NCBI RefSeq assembly: GCF_011694515.1
Contig: NZ_CP050192.1
Coordinates: forward strand, 3,668,172 to 3,732,171
Direction of reading: 5' to 3'
Source of the DNA: Mycobacterium sp. DL592
Lineage (GTDB): Bacteria; Actinomycetota; Actinomycetes; Mycobacteriales; Mycobacteriaceae
DNA length: 64,000 bases
Shown: in pieces, positions 42,875-50,457 of the stretch
Position numbering within the stretch: the first letter of the stretch is position 1
Layout of the letters: each line of letters opens with the position of its first letter
Notes under the pieces: generated by a model
Seen by the model: only the letters and a program-made list of their open reading frames with translations
Told to the model about the DNA's origin: nothing
Database searches by the model: none
Made by a program: the position numbers and the translations under genes

Positions 42875-42977
42875 CTGTCAGGCTCCTGTTTCGTCTCGGG
42901 CAGCGGTCACCCGCTGTCGGGAGAAGTACGGACCCAACTCTACGCATCACCGCGGAGCAACCGGTTTACCGCGATCC

Positions 42978-44000
42978 TCAGCAGGTGGGCGGACGGCCGC
43001 CCGAGGTCAGGGTGTGCAACGAATCGACCGCCCCGCTGAGGGTGTCGACCTTTACCAGCTCCATCGAGTCGTCGCGAAGCGAGCGGGCTTCGTCGCAGTT
43101 CTCGGCAGGCACCAGAAACACCGTCGCGCCGGCCTCTTGGGCGGCCATCATCTTGTGGGTGATGCCGCCGATCGGGCCCACCTTGCCGTCCTCGCTGATG
43201 GTTCCGGTACCGGCGACGAACTTCGCGCCGTTGATGTCGCCGGTGGTCAGCTTGTCGACGACGGCCAGGCTGAACATCAGGCCCGCCGACGGCCCGCCGA
43301 TATTGGCCAGGTTGAAGTCGATGCTGAACGGCGCCCATGGTGCGTCGAGCACGGCCACCCCCAGGTAGCCGTAGTCGCGGTCCTCGTTCTTACCCAGGGT
43401 GACCTTCGCCGACCCCGGTGGGGCGTTCTTGCGGCGGTAGTCCAGGACGATCTCCTGGCCGGGCTTGGTGGCCTTGAGCAGTGCCGTGAACTCTGCGACG
43501 TTGGCGACCTTGGTGCCGTCGACGGCGTCGATGGCGTCACCGATCTGAAGCTTGCCCGCCGACGGGCCGGGATCGTTGACCTTCTCGACCCGCACCGCCT
43601 CGGGGTACTTCAGGTACCCCAGGGCGGCATACTCGGCGCTGAATTCCGACTGCTTGAAGTCGGCGTTCTGCGACTTCTCCACGTCCTCGCGGGACTTGTT
43701 CGGTGGGAACACCAGATCACGCGGCACCAGCTGTTCGCGTCCGGACACCCACAGCGTCAGCGCCTGCCCGAGCGTCAGGCCATCGCGCTGAGCCACCGTC
43801 GTCATGTTCAGATGCCCCGACGTCGGGTGCGTCGTGGTGCCCTCGATGTCGACCACCGGCTTGCCGTCGACCTCACCGAGGGTGTCGAACGTCGGGCCTG
43901 GCCCCAGCGACACGTAGGGCACCGTCACCACCGCCAGCAGCACGCCGAAGACGACGATCGGCACGAGCGCAGCCACCAGCGTCAGAATCCGCCTGTTCAC
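42978..44000 (-). CDS. PDZ-domain Lon-like S16 protease (Rv3194c-like)
   Basis: A 340-aa membrane-anchored protease. One N-terminal transmembrane helix (ILTLVAALVPIVVFGVLLAVV), a PDZ domain (about 120-200, GKLQIGDAIDAVDGTKV), then a Lon-type catalytic domain with Ser238 in GGPSAGLMFSLAV and Lys283 in GGITHKMMAA. The Ser-Lys spacing fits the S16 dyad. There is no ATPase domain, so it acts on unfolded or small substrates outside the membrane. Start GTG 44000. It is divergent from the DUF2342 gene. Confidence 0.92.
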   Translation of the reverse strand: MNRRILTLVAALVPIVVFGVLLAVVTVPYVSLGPGPTFDTLGEVDGKPVVDIEGTTTHPTSGHLNMTTVAQRDGLTLGQALTLWVSGREQLVPRDLVFPPNKSREDVEKSQNADFKQSEFSAEYAALGYLKYPEAVRVEKVNDPGPSAGKLQIGDAIDAVDGTKVANVAEFTALLKATKPGQEIVLDYRRKNAPPGSAKVTLGKNEDRDYGYLGVAVLDAPWAPFSIDFNLANIGGPSAGLMFSLAVVDKLTTGDINGAKFVAGTGTISEDGKVGPIGGITHKMMAAQEAGATVFLVPAENCDEARSLRDDSMELVKVDTLSGAVDSLHTLTSGGRPPTC

Positions 44001-44081
44001 GCCGCCAAGAGTACGGGCCGGTTCACTGACAGCGTGATCGCCGGTTACCCACTCAACATGGCGGGTGAGTACGGTTGATGT

Positions 44082-45476
44082 ATGGCTGACCTGCCCTTCG
44101 GCTTCTCCGCTGGCGACGACCCCGACCGGGACAAGCCGAAGAAGGACCGCGACTCCGCCGGCAACGACCCGTTCGGGTTCGGCGGCGGCGACTTCAACCC
44201 GTCCGACCTCGGCCAGATCTTCACCCGCCTGGGCCAGATGTTCAGCGGCGCAGGCGGCGCCATGACCGGCGGATCCGGCGGCCCGATCAACTACGACCTG
44301 GCCCGCCAGTTGGCGTCGAGCTCGATCGGGTTCGTCGCCCCGATCCAGGAGGGCACCGCCTCGGCGATCGCCGACGCCGTCCACCTCGCCGACACCTGGC
44401 TCGACGGCGCCACGGCATTGCCCGCCGGCGCCACCCGGACCGTTGCCTGGACGCCCAGCGACTGGGTGGACAACACCCTGGACACCTGGAAGCGGCTGTG
44501 CGACCCGATGGCAGAACAGATTTCGTCGGTATGGGTGTCAGCGCTGCCCGAGGAAGCCAAGGCGATCGCCGGCCCGCTGATGGCGATGATGAGCCAGATG
44601 GGCGGTATGGCGTTCGGCTCGCAGCTGGGCCAGGCGCTGGGCAAGCTGTCCCGTGAGGTGCTGACGTCCACCGACATCGGCCTGCCGCTGGGCCCCAAGG
44701 GTGTGGCCGCACTGCTGCCCGAGGCCATCGAGACCCTCTCCGAAGGACTTGAGCAGCCGCGCAGCGAGGTCATGACGTTCCTGGCGGCCCGCGAGGCAGC
44801 CCACCACCGCTTGTTCATCCATGTGCCGTGGCTGTCGAGCCAGCTGCTCAACGCAGTCGAGTCCTACGCCAAGGGCATGAAGATCGACATGACCGGCATC
44901 GAGGAGCTGGCCCAGGGTTTCAACCCGGCCGCGCTGACCGACCCCGCCGCCATGGAGCAGCTGCTCAGCCAGGGCATGTTCGAGCCGAAGGCCACCCCTG
45001 AGCAGACCGCGGCCCTGGAACGCCTCGAGACGCTGCTGGCCCTGGTCGAGGGCTGGGTGCAGACCGTGGTGAGCGATGCCCTCGGCGACCGCATCCCCGG
45101 CACCGCGGCGCTCTCGGAGATGCTGCGCCGGCGCCGGGCCACCGCCGGGCCCGCCGAGCAGACCTTCGCCACCCTGGTCGGGCTGGAACTGCGGCCCCGC
45201 AAGATGCGTGAGGCCGCCGAACTGTGGGAGCGCCTCACCCAGGCCGCCGGCATCGACGCCCGCGACGCGGTGTGGCAGCATCCGGATCTGCTGCCCCGTG
45301 CCGAGGACCTCGACGAGCCTGCCGGGTTCATCGACCGCGTCATCGGCGGTGACACCGCGAACCTCGACATCGACGCGGCGATCGAGGAATTCCAGAAGGC
45401 AACGGAGGCCGAGGAGGCCGACAGACGGGCCGAAGACCAGAAGGCCCACGACGACGACGGGCCTGTGGATAGCTGA
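44082..45476 (+). CDS. DUF2342 zinc-metallopeptidase-like protein (Rv3195-like)
   Basis: A 464-aa protein. A Gly/Asp-rich N-terminus (1-65) precedes the DUF2342 core with FLAAREAAHHRLFIHVPWL, where REAAHH would supply metal-binding His residues as in HExxH-like enzymes (the Glu is not in the standard place), and a later EGWVQTV helix. The family is called zinc-dependent metalloprotease in databases, but activity is not proven. Acidic C-terminus. It keeps its M. tuberculosis neighbours. Confidence 0.88.
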   Translation: MADLPFGFSAGDDPDRDKPKKDRDSAGNDPFGFGGGDFNPSDLGQIFTRLGQMFSGAGGAMTGGSGGPINYDLARQLASSSIGFVAPIQEGTASAIADAVHLADTWLDGATALPAGATRTVAWTPSDWVDNTLDTWKRLCDPMAEQISSVWVSALPEEAKAIAGPLMAMMSQMGGMAFGSQLGQALGKLSREVLTSTDIGLPLGPKGVAALLPEAIETLSEGLEQPRSEVMTFLAAREAAHHRLFIHVPWLSSQLLNAVESYAKGMKIDMTGIEELAQGFNPAALTDPAAMEQLLSQGMFEPKATPEQTAALERLETLLALVEGWVQTVVSDALGDRIPGTAALSEMLRRRRATAGPAEQTFATLVGLELRPRKMREAAELWERLTQAAGIDARDAVWQHPDLLPRAEDLDEPAGFIDRVIGGDTANLDIDAAIEEFQKATEAEEADRRAEDQKAHDDDGPVDS

Positions 45477-45512
45477 TCCCGGCAGGCACCCTTGGGGTGC
45501 CATCCTCGCCGG

Positions 45513-46355
45513 ATGGGCCGGCTCTATGCGCTAGACCCGGCGATGCCGGTACTGCTGCGACCCGACGGCGCAGTGCAGGTGGGCTGGGATCCGCGGCGCG
45601 CGGTTCTGGTCCGCCCGCCCGACGGGGTGAGTTCGGCCGAGCTGGCGGCCCTGCTGCGCGGCCTGCAGGTGCCACTGAACCTGGCGGCGCTGCAACACCT
45701 GGCCGGCCGGCACGGACTGCACGACCCCGGCGCCCTCGATGACCTGCTCGACGCCCTGGTGAGCGCCGGGGTGCTGCGCCACCGGACCGGCCGGGCCGCG
45801 CCCCGCGCATTGTCGATCCGGGTGCACGGCTGCGGGCCGCTGTCGGAACTTCTCCTCGACGCGCTGCGCTGCTCAGGGGCGCGGGTGGCGCACAGCAGCC
45901 ACGCCAACGCCGTCGTCTCGGCCGCCGGCGCGGACATGGTGGTGCTCGCCGACTACCTGGTCGCCGACCCGCGCGTGGTGCGCGACCTGCACGCCGTCGG
46001 GGTGCCGCACCTGCCGGTTCGGGTCCGCGACGGGGCCGGCCTGATCGGCCCGCTGGTGATCCCGGGCGTCACCAGCTGCCTGGCGTGCGCCGACCTGCAC
46101 CGCGCCGACCGCGACGCCGCCTGGCCCGCGTTGGCCGCGCAGTTGCGGGATGTGACCGGAACCGCCGATCACCCGACTGTGCTGGCCACCGTTGCTGTGG
46201 CACTGGCCCAACTGCAGCGGATTATCACCGCCGTGCGCGGCACCGAAGCCGCCGGCGAACCACCGGCCACACTCAACACCACCATCGAAGTCGACGTGCG
46301 TAAGAACACGATCTCAGCTCGTCGCTGGTCACGGCATCCGCGCTGCCAATGCTGA
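45513..46355 (+). CDS. Rv3196-like protein, TOMM cyclodehydratase/E1-like fragment
   Basis: A 280-aa protein resembling the leader-peptide-binding and E1-like part of thiazole/oxazole-modified microcin (TOMM) cyclodehydratases. It has a small winged-helix N-terminus (LRPDGAVQVGWDPRRAVLV), then a Rossmann-like part (HGCGPLSELLLDALRCSG), then GVTSCLACADLHRADRD. The CLAC pair together with the C-terminal RCQC could form a zinc site. No YcaO partner or precursor peptide is nearby, so it is unlikely to be a working RiPP enzyme. ATG 45513. Confidence 0.78.
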   Translation: MGRLYALDPAMPVLLRPDGAVQVGWDPRRAVLVRPPDGVSSAELAALLRGLQVPLNLAALQHLAGRHGLHDPGALDDLLDALVSAGVLRHRTGRAAPRALSIRVHGCGPLSELLLDALRCSGARVAHSSHANAVVSAAGADMVVLADYLVADPRVVRDLHAVGVPHLPVRVRDGAGLIGPLVIPGVTSCLACADLHRADRDAAWPALAAQLRDVTGTADHPTVLATVAVALAQLQRIITAVRGTEAAGEPPATLNTTIEVDVRKNTISARRWSRHPRCQC

Positions 46356-46398
46356 CATCGGTGGTTGCCAGCATGGCGCCGTCGGGGATGATGGTGGG

Positions 46399-47706
46399 GT
46401 GGCAGACATCAAGCGCGGCCGCGCCGCCCGTAACGCCAAGTTGGCCAGCATCCCGGTCGGCTTTGCGGGACGGGCCGCGCTGGGCTTCGGAAAGCGGCTG
46501 ACCGGCAAGTCCAAGGACGAGGTCAACGCCGAGCTGATGGAGAAGGCCGCCAATCAGCTGTTCACCGTCCTCGGCGAGCTCAAGGGCGGCGCGATGAAGG
46601 TCGGCCAGGCGCTGTCGGTCATGGAGGCCGCCATTCCCGAGGAGTTCGGGGAGCCCTACCGCGAAGCGCTGACCAAACTTCAGAAAGACGCACCGCCGCT
46701 GCCGGCAGCCAAGGTGCACCGAGTGCTCGACGGGCAGCTCGGCACCAAGTGGCGCGAGCGGTTCAGCTCCTTCGACGACGAGCAGATCGCGTCGGCCAGC
46801 ATCGGCCAGGTGCACCGGGCGGTGTGGCACGACGGCCGCGACGTGGCCGTCAAGATCCAGTACCCGGGCGCCGACGAGGCCCTGCGCGCGGACCTCAAGA
46901 CCATGCAGCGCATGGTCAGCGTGTTCAAGCAGCTCTCCCCCGGCGCCGACGTGCAGGGTGTGGTCGACGAACTGATCGAACGCACCGAGATGGAGTTGGA
47001 CTACCGGCTCGAGGCCGAGAACCAGCGGGCGTTCGCCAAGGCCTACCACAACGACCCGCACTTCATCATCCCGCACGTGGTGGCCAGTGCCCCGAAGGTG
47101 ATGATCACCGAATGGGTCGAGGGTGTGCCGATGTCGCAGATCATCCGCTCGGGCACCGTCGATCAGCGAGACCTTTGTGGCACAAGGCTTCTCGAGCTAA
47201 CCCTGGGCGCACCGGCCCGGGTCGGGATGATGCACGGCGACGCCCACCCCGGCAACTTCATGCTGCGCGACGACGGCAAGATGGCGGTCATCGACTTCGG
47301 TGCGGTGGCCCCGCTACCCGACGGTCTTCCCATCGAACTGGGACAGATCATCCGCCTGGCGCGCGACAAGAACTACGACGAGCTGCTGCCCACGATGGAG
47401 AAGGTCGGCTTCATCCAGAAGGGTGAACAGGTGTCGGCCAAGGAGATCGACGACATGCTGCGCCAGTACGTCGAGCCGATGGAAGTCGAGGTCTTCCACT
47501 ACACCCGCAAGTGGCTGCAGAAGATGGCCGCCGCCAACATGTCGGTTTCGGCCGAGCAGATCAAGACCGCGCGGGCGATGGATCTGCCTGCCAAGCTTGC
47601 GATTCCGCTGCGGGTAATCGCCTCGATCACCGCCATCTCGGCCCAGCTCGACGCGCACGTGCCGACCAAGTCGCTCACCGAGCAGCTGGTCCCCGGCTTC
47701 GACTGA
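46399..47706 (+). CDS. ABC1/UbiB-family atypical kinase (Rv3197-like)
   Basis: A 435-aa protein closely resembling M. tuberculosis Rv3197, reported as a macrolide-resistance factor of the WhiB7 response. Seen: the KxGQ motif GGAMKVGQALSVMEAAIP, the Ala-rich nucleotide loop ASASIGQVH, VAVKIQYPG (Lys), HGDAHPGNF catalytic loop and VIDFGAV metal loop. GTG 46399 gives VADIKRGRAARNAK, matching the start of homologues. The whiB7 gene on the opposite strand is directly downstream. Confidence 0.93.
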   Translation: MADIKRGRAARNAKLASIPVGFAGRAALGFGKRLTGKSKDEVNAELMEKAANQLFTVLGELKGGAMKVGQALSVMEAAIPEEFGEPYREALTKLQKDAPPLPAAKVHRVLDGQLGTKWRERFSSFDDEQIASASIGQVHRAVWHDGRDVAVKIQYPGADEALRADLKTMQRMVSVFKQLSPGADVQGVVDELIERTEMELDYRLEAENQRAFAKAYHNDPHFIIPHVVASAPKVMITEWVEGVPMSQIIRSGTVDQRDLCGTRLLELTLGAPARVGMMHGDAHPGNFMLRDDGKMAVIDFGAVAPLPDGLPIELGQIIRLARDKNYDELLPTMEKVGFIQKGEQVSAKEIDDMLRQYVEPMEVEVFHYTRKWLQKMAAANMSVSAEQIKTARAMDLPAKLAIPLRVIASITAISAQLDAHVPTKSLTEQLVPGFD

Positions 47707-47738
47707 CCCGAACCCGCACAGCGGCGGGTCCGGGTCAG
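47703..47738. terminator. Bidirectional hairpin between the ABC1 kinase and whiB7
   Basis: CTGACCCGAACCCGC (47703-47717) pairs with GCGGGTCCGGGTCAG (47724-47738) with a single mismatch and a 6-nt loop. It contains the kinase stop codon. No U-run, as is usual for mycobacterial intrinsic terminators. Confidence 0.6.
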
Positions 47739-47749
47739 CCGACGGCTGC

Positions 47750-48019
47750 CTAGGCCGCGATCACGTCCTTACGTGGACGCCCGCGGGGACGCTTGCGGGC
47801 CACGATCGTGCCCCGCTCGACAATCTCGCCACCCCAAACACCCCATGGCTCACCGCGATCCAGTGCTGCGGCAAGACACTGCCGCCGGATCGGGCAATCC
47901 CCGCAGAGCACCTTGGCGCGCTCCAATTCCACGGGGCTCTCAGCGAACCACAGGTCGGGGTCCCCGACGTGGCACGGCAACACCGGCAGTTTTTCCTTTC
48001 GGACTGTCAGTGCCGACAT
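47750..48019 (-). CDS. whiB7: Transcriptional regulator WhiB7
   Basis: An 89-aa WhiB protein. Four cluster cysteines (C16, C39, C42, C48) bind [4Fe-4S], GVWGG (60-64) contacts the sigma factor, and the C-terminal AT-hook RGRPRK (79-84) identifies WhiB7 rather than other WhiB proteins. It activates intrinsic antibiotic-resistance genes when ribosomes are inhibited. The long leader carries a uORF and attenuator, and the promoter has the WhiB7 autoregulatory layout; these are listed separately. Confidence 0.97.
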   Translation of the reverse strand: MSALTVRKEKLPVLPCHVGDPDLWFAESPVELERAKVLCGDCPIRRQCLAAALDRGEPWGVWGGEIVERGTIVARKRPRGRPRKDVIAA

Positions 48020-48081
48020 GTCCGTTCACCTGCTTCCTGGTCGTCTATCTCTTCTTCGGATCCCGGCCAGGGAAGTGTGGG

Positions 48082-48171
48082 AAAAACTATGGCCACGGAT
48101 CCTTTGACTTCGGGTCCGTGGCCAGTGGCTGTGTCTGGGAGCTTTCCTAGATGAAGCTCCTGTCCACGGAC
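48082..48171 (-). promoter_or_regulatory. whiB7 leader attenuator with competing stems
   Basis: Three segments are mutually complementary. The terminator pairs 48112-48123 with 48091-48102 (GGCCACGGA type arms), followed on the minus strand by TTTTT (48086-48082). The 5' arm (GTCCGTGG on the plus strand, 48114-48121) can instead pair with 48164-48171 inside the end of the uORF. Ribosome stalling on the uORF could therefore switch between termination and readthrough, the mechanism proposed for whiB7 in other actinobacteria. Confidence 0.75.
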
Positions 48172-48302
48172 GCGATGGTCGGGGCGGCGTTGGCGCGACG
48201 CTTGCGCTGGGCAGCGGCGGCATGAGCCGCCGCAATAGCGTGGGAGGTCCACAGACGATGCGTCATGCCGGCTACGCCTAAGTCAGCGGTGTAGATGTTC
48301 AT
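48147..48302 (-). CDS. whiB7 upstream ORF (51-aa leader peptide)
   Basis: ATG 48302 has a strong GAGGAGGG site 8 nt upstream and runs 51 codons to TAG 48149-48147 (start MNIYTADLGVAG, Arg/Lys-rich QRKRRAN, end VDRSFI). It precedes the attenuator hairpin and overlaps the competing pairing segment, as expected for a sensor of translation. It contains a TTA leucine codon, rare in this GC-rich genome. The peptide itself is probably not functional. Confidence 0.75.
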   Translation of the reverse strand: MNIYTADLGVAGMTHRLWTSHAIAAAHAAAAQRKRRANAAPTIASVDRSFI

Positions 48303-48356
48303 CGTCGGACCCTCCTCTCAAGTGCGTCGTGTTGGCACACGCAGGTTGCTGTTTCG

Positions 48357-48395
48357 AGGGTAGAGCTTAGACGATTTAGCCACAAGCGATTTTTT
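48357..48395 (-). promoter_or_regulatory. whiB7 promoter with WhiB7 AT-rich box
   Basis: On the minus strand: AAAAAAT (48395-48389), 3 bp, -35 TTGTGG (48385-48380), 17 bp, -10 TACCCT (48362-48357). An AT-rich box 3 bp before the -35 is the known site for the WhiB7 AT-hook with SigA. The distance to the uORF start is about 50 nt. Confidence 0.75.
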
Positions 48396-48463
48396 GACCA
48401 GGGCTTTTGCGATCAGGTCACCCGCGCATCAGGCGGTTAGGCGAGGCTGACAAACTTATGGTC

Positions 48464-48958
48464 ATGGCACAGATAACCCTGCGTGGAAACCCGATCAACA
48501 CCGTTGGAGAGCTGCCCGCCGTCGGCGCCGCCGCTCCCGAGTTCACCCTGACCGGAACCGACCTCGGCAACGTCGAGACCGGGCAGTACAGCGGCAAGGC
48601 CGTGGTGCTCAACATCTTCCCGTCGGTCGACACCCCGGTGTGCGCCACCAGCGTGCGGACCTTCAACGAGCGCGCCGCCGCCACCGGCGTGCCAGTGGTC
48701 AACGTCTCCAAGGACCTGCCGTTCGCCCTCAAGCGGTTCTGCGGTGCCGAAGGCATCGAGAACGTCGTCTCGGCGTCGGCATTCCGCAGCAGCTTCGGTG
48801 AGGACTACGGCGTCACCATCGTCGACGGGCCGATGGCAGGCCTGCTCGGCCGCGCCGTCGTGGTCGTCGGCGCCGACGGCACCGTCACCTACACCGAGCT
48901 GGTGCCCGAGATCGGCCAGGAGCCGAACTACGACGCCGCACTCGCCGCGCTGAGCTGA
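48464..48958 (+). CDS. tpx: Thiol peroxidase Tpx
   Basis: A 164-aa atypical 2-Cys peroxiredoxin: peroxidatic Cys60 in SVDTPVCATSVRTF and resolving Cys93 in LKRFCGAEG. It matches M. tuberculosis Tpx throughout, including MAQITLRGN at the start, which places translation at ATG 48464 (ATG 48458 is 2 codons upstream). It reduces peroxides with thioredoxin. Divergent from whiB7. In M. tuberculosis tpx is elsewhere (Rv1932), so this placement is lineage specific. Confidence 0.96.
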   Translation: MAQITLRGNPINTVGELPAVGAAAPEFTLTGTDLGNVETGQYSGKAVVLNIFPSVDTPVCATSVRTFNERAAATGVPVVNVSKDLPFALKRFCGAEGIENVVSASAFRSSFGEDYGVTIVDGPMAGLLGRAVVVVGADGTVTYTELVPEIGQEPNYDAALAALS

Positions 48959-48971
48959 CCGCTGCGAAATA

Positions 48972-49010
48972 CACCGCACAGGGATGCGCATAACGCATCC
49001 TTGTGCGGTG
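48972..49010. promoter_or_regulatory. 17-bp hairpin between tpx and the DUF1254 gene
   Basis: CACCGCACAGGGATGCG (48972-48988) pairs with 48994-49010 with 16 Watson-Crick pairs and one G-U, loop CATAA. It begins 13 nt after the tpx stop, so it may end tpx transcription. It also buries both candidate start codons (ATG 48984 and GTG 49008) of the next gene. Confidence 0.6.
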
Positions 49011-50456
49011 AAGTCGCGCGCCGTTCTCGCAGCCGTCCTGCTCATCGCCATGACCGGTGGCTGTTCCGGCGCGAACAAACCCACGACGACGGCGAGCTCG
49101 TCACCGCCCACCTCGACGAAGGCCGAGGGTGCCGTGACTCCTGAGCAGGCCCGCGCCATCGCCAAAGAGGCCTACATCTACGGCTTCCCGATGGTCGACA
49201 GCTACCGGATCCAGTACTCCTACTTCGTCGACTCCCACAGCCCGGAGTACAAGGGCGACTGGAACCAGGTGCACAGCATCGCCCGCGTCTACACCCCGGC
49301 CGACACCGCGGTTCAGACGCCCAACTCCGACACCCCGTACTCGATGCTCGGCGCCGACCTGCGCACCGAGCCGCTGGTATTGACCATCCCGCCGATCGAG
49401 CAGGACCGCTACTTCTCGGTGCAGTTTGTCGACGGCTACACCTACAACTTCGCCTACGTCGGCAGCCGCACCACCGGCAACAGCGGCGGCAAGTACCTGC
49501 TGGCCGGGCCGGGCTGGAAGGGCGAGAAGCCCGAGGGCATCACCGCGGTCATCCAGGCCGACACCGACTTCGCGCTGGCCATCTACCGCACCCAGCTGTT
49601 CGGCCCGGACGATCTGGAGAACGTCAAGAACATCCAGGCCGGGTACACCGCGCAGCCGCTGTCGGCCTTCCTCAACCAGCCGGCCCCACCGGCTGCCCCG
49701 CCCGTCGACTTCCCGGTGCCGCTGAGCCCCGACGAGCAGAAGACCTCCCCGAAGTTCTTCGAGCTGATGAACTTCGCACTGCGTCACGCCCCGGTGCTGC
49801 CGTCGGACAAAGAGGCGCGCGACCGGTTCGCCACCATCGGCATCGGCTCCGACGGCACATTCAACGTCGACAAACTCAGCCCCGACATGCAAAAGGCGAT
49901 CACCGACGGCATCGCCGACGCCTGGGCGGAGTTCAACACCTTCAAGACCGACAAGCTGGTCACCGGGCAAGTCACCTCGGGCGACCTGTTCGGCACCAAG
50001 GACGAACTGAAGGGCAACTACCTCTACCGGATGGCCGGTGCGGTGCTCGGCATCTTCGGCAACTCCAAGGCCGAGGCGATGTACCCCAACTTCAGCACCG
50101 ACGCCGACGGGCAGCCGCTGACCGGAGCCAACAACTACACGCTCACCTTCCCGGCCGGCCAGCTGCCGCCGGTCAACGCGTTCTGGTCGGTGACGATGTA
50201 CAAGATGCCGGAAAGCCTTCTGGTGGAGAACCCGATCAACCGGTATCTGATCAACTCGCCGATGCTGCCCAACCTGGTCAAGAACCCTGACGGCAGCCTG
50301 ACGATCTACATCCAGAACGCCTCACCGGGACCGGAACGGGAAGCCAACTGGCTGCCCGCCCCGCCGGGACCGTTCACCGTCTTCATGCGGCTGTACTGGC
50401 CGAAGCCCGACGCCCTCAACGGCACCTGGCAGCCACCAAAACTGTTGAAGGCCTGA
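48984..50456 (+). CDS. DUF1254/DUF1214 lipoprotein
   Basis: About 490 aa. A signal sequence (VKSRAVLAAVLLIAM) and lipobox TGGC place it outside the membrane as a lipoprotein. The N-terminal domain is DUF1254 (AYIYGFPMVDSYRIQY, TPNSDTPYSMLGADLRTEPLVL, RYFSVQFVDGYTYNFAYVGSR) and the C-terminal domain DUF1214 (NAFWSVTMYKMPESLLVENPINRYLI, GSLTIYIQNASPG). Function of the family is unknown. GTG 49008 is an equally good start (18-residue signal). It converges on uvrD2 with one base between stops. Confidence 0.85.
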   Translation: MRITHPCAVKSRAVLAAVLLIAMTGGCSGANKPTTTASSSPPTSTKAEGAVTPEQARAIAKEAYIYGFPMVDSYRIQYSYFVDSHSPEYKGDWNQVHSIARVYTPADTAVQTPNSDTPYSMLGADLRTEPLVLTIPPIEQDRYFSVQFVDGYTYNFAYVGSRTTGNSGGKYLLAGPGWKGEKPEGITAVIQADTDFALAIYRTQLFGPDDLENVKNIQAGYTAQPLSAFLNQPAPPAAPPVDFPVPLSPDEQKTSPKFFELMNFALRHAPVLPSDKEARDRFATIGIGSDGTFNVDKLSPDMQKAITDGIADAWAEFNTFKTDKLVTGQVTSGDLFGTKDELKGNYLYRMAGAVLGIFGNSKAEAMYPNFSTDADGQPLTGANNYTLTFPAGQLPPVNAFWSVTMYKMPESLLVENPINRYLINSPMLPNLVKNPDGSLTIYIQNASPGPEREANWLPAPPGPFTVFMRLYWPKPDALNGTWQPPKLLKA

Positions 50457-50457
50457 G

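Noticed and set aside
45513..46355. RiPP (TOMM) gene cluster around the cyclodehydratase-like gene
   Set aside because: No YcaO enzyme, precursor peptide or exporter nearby; the gene is part of a conserved mycobacterial neighbourhood.
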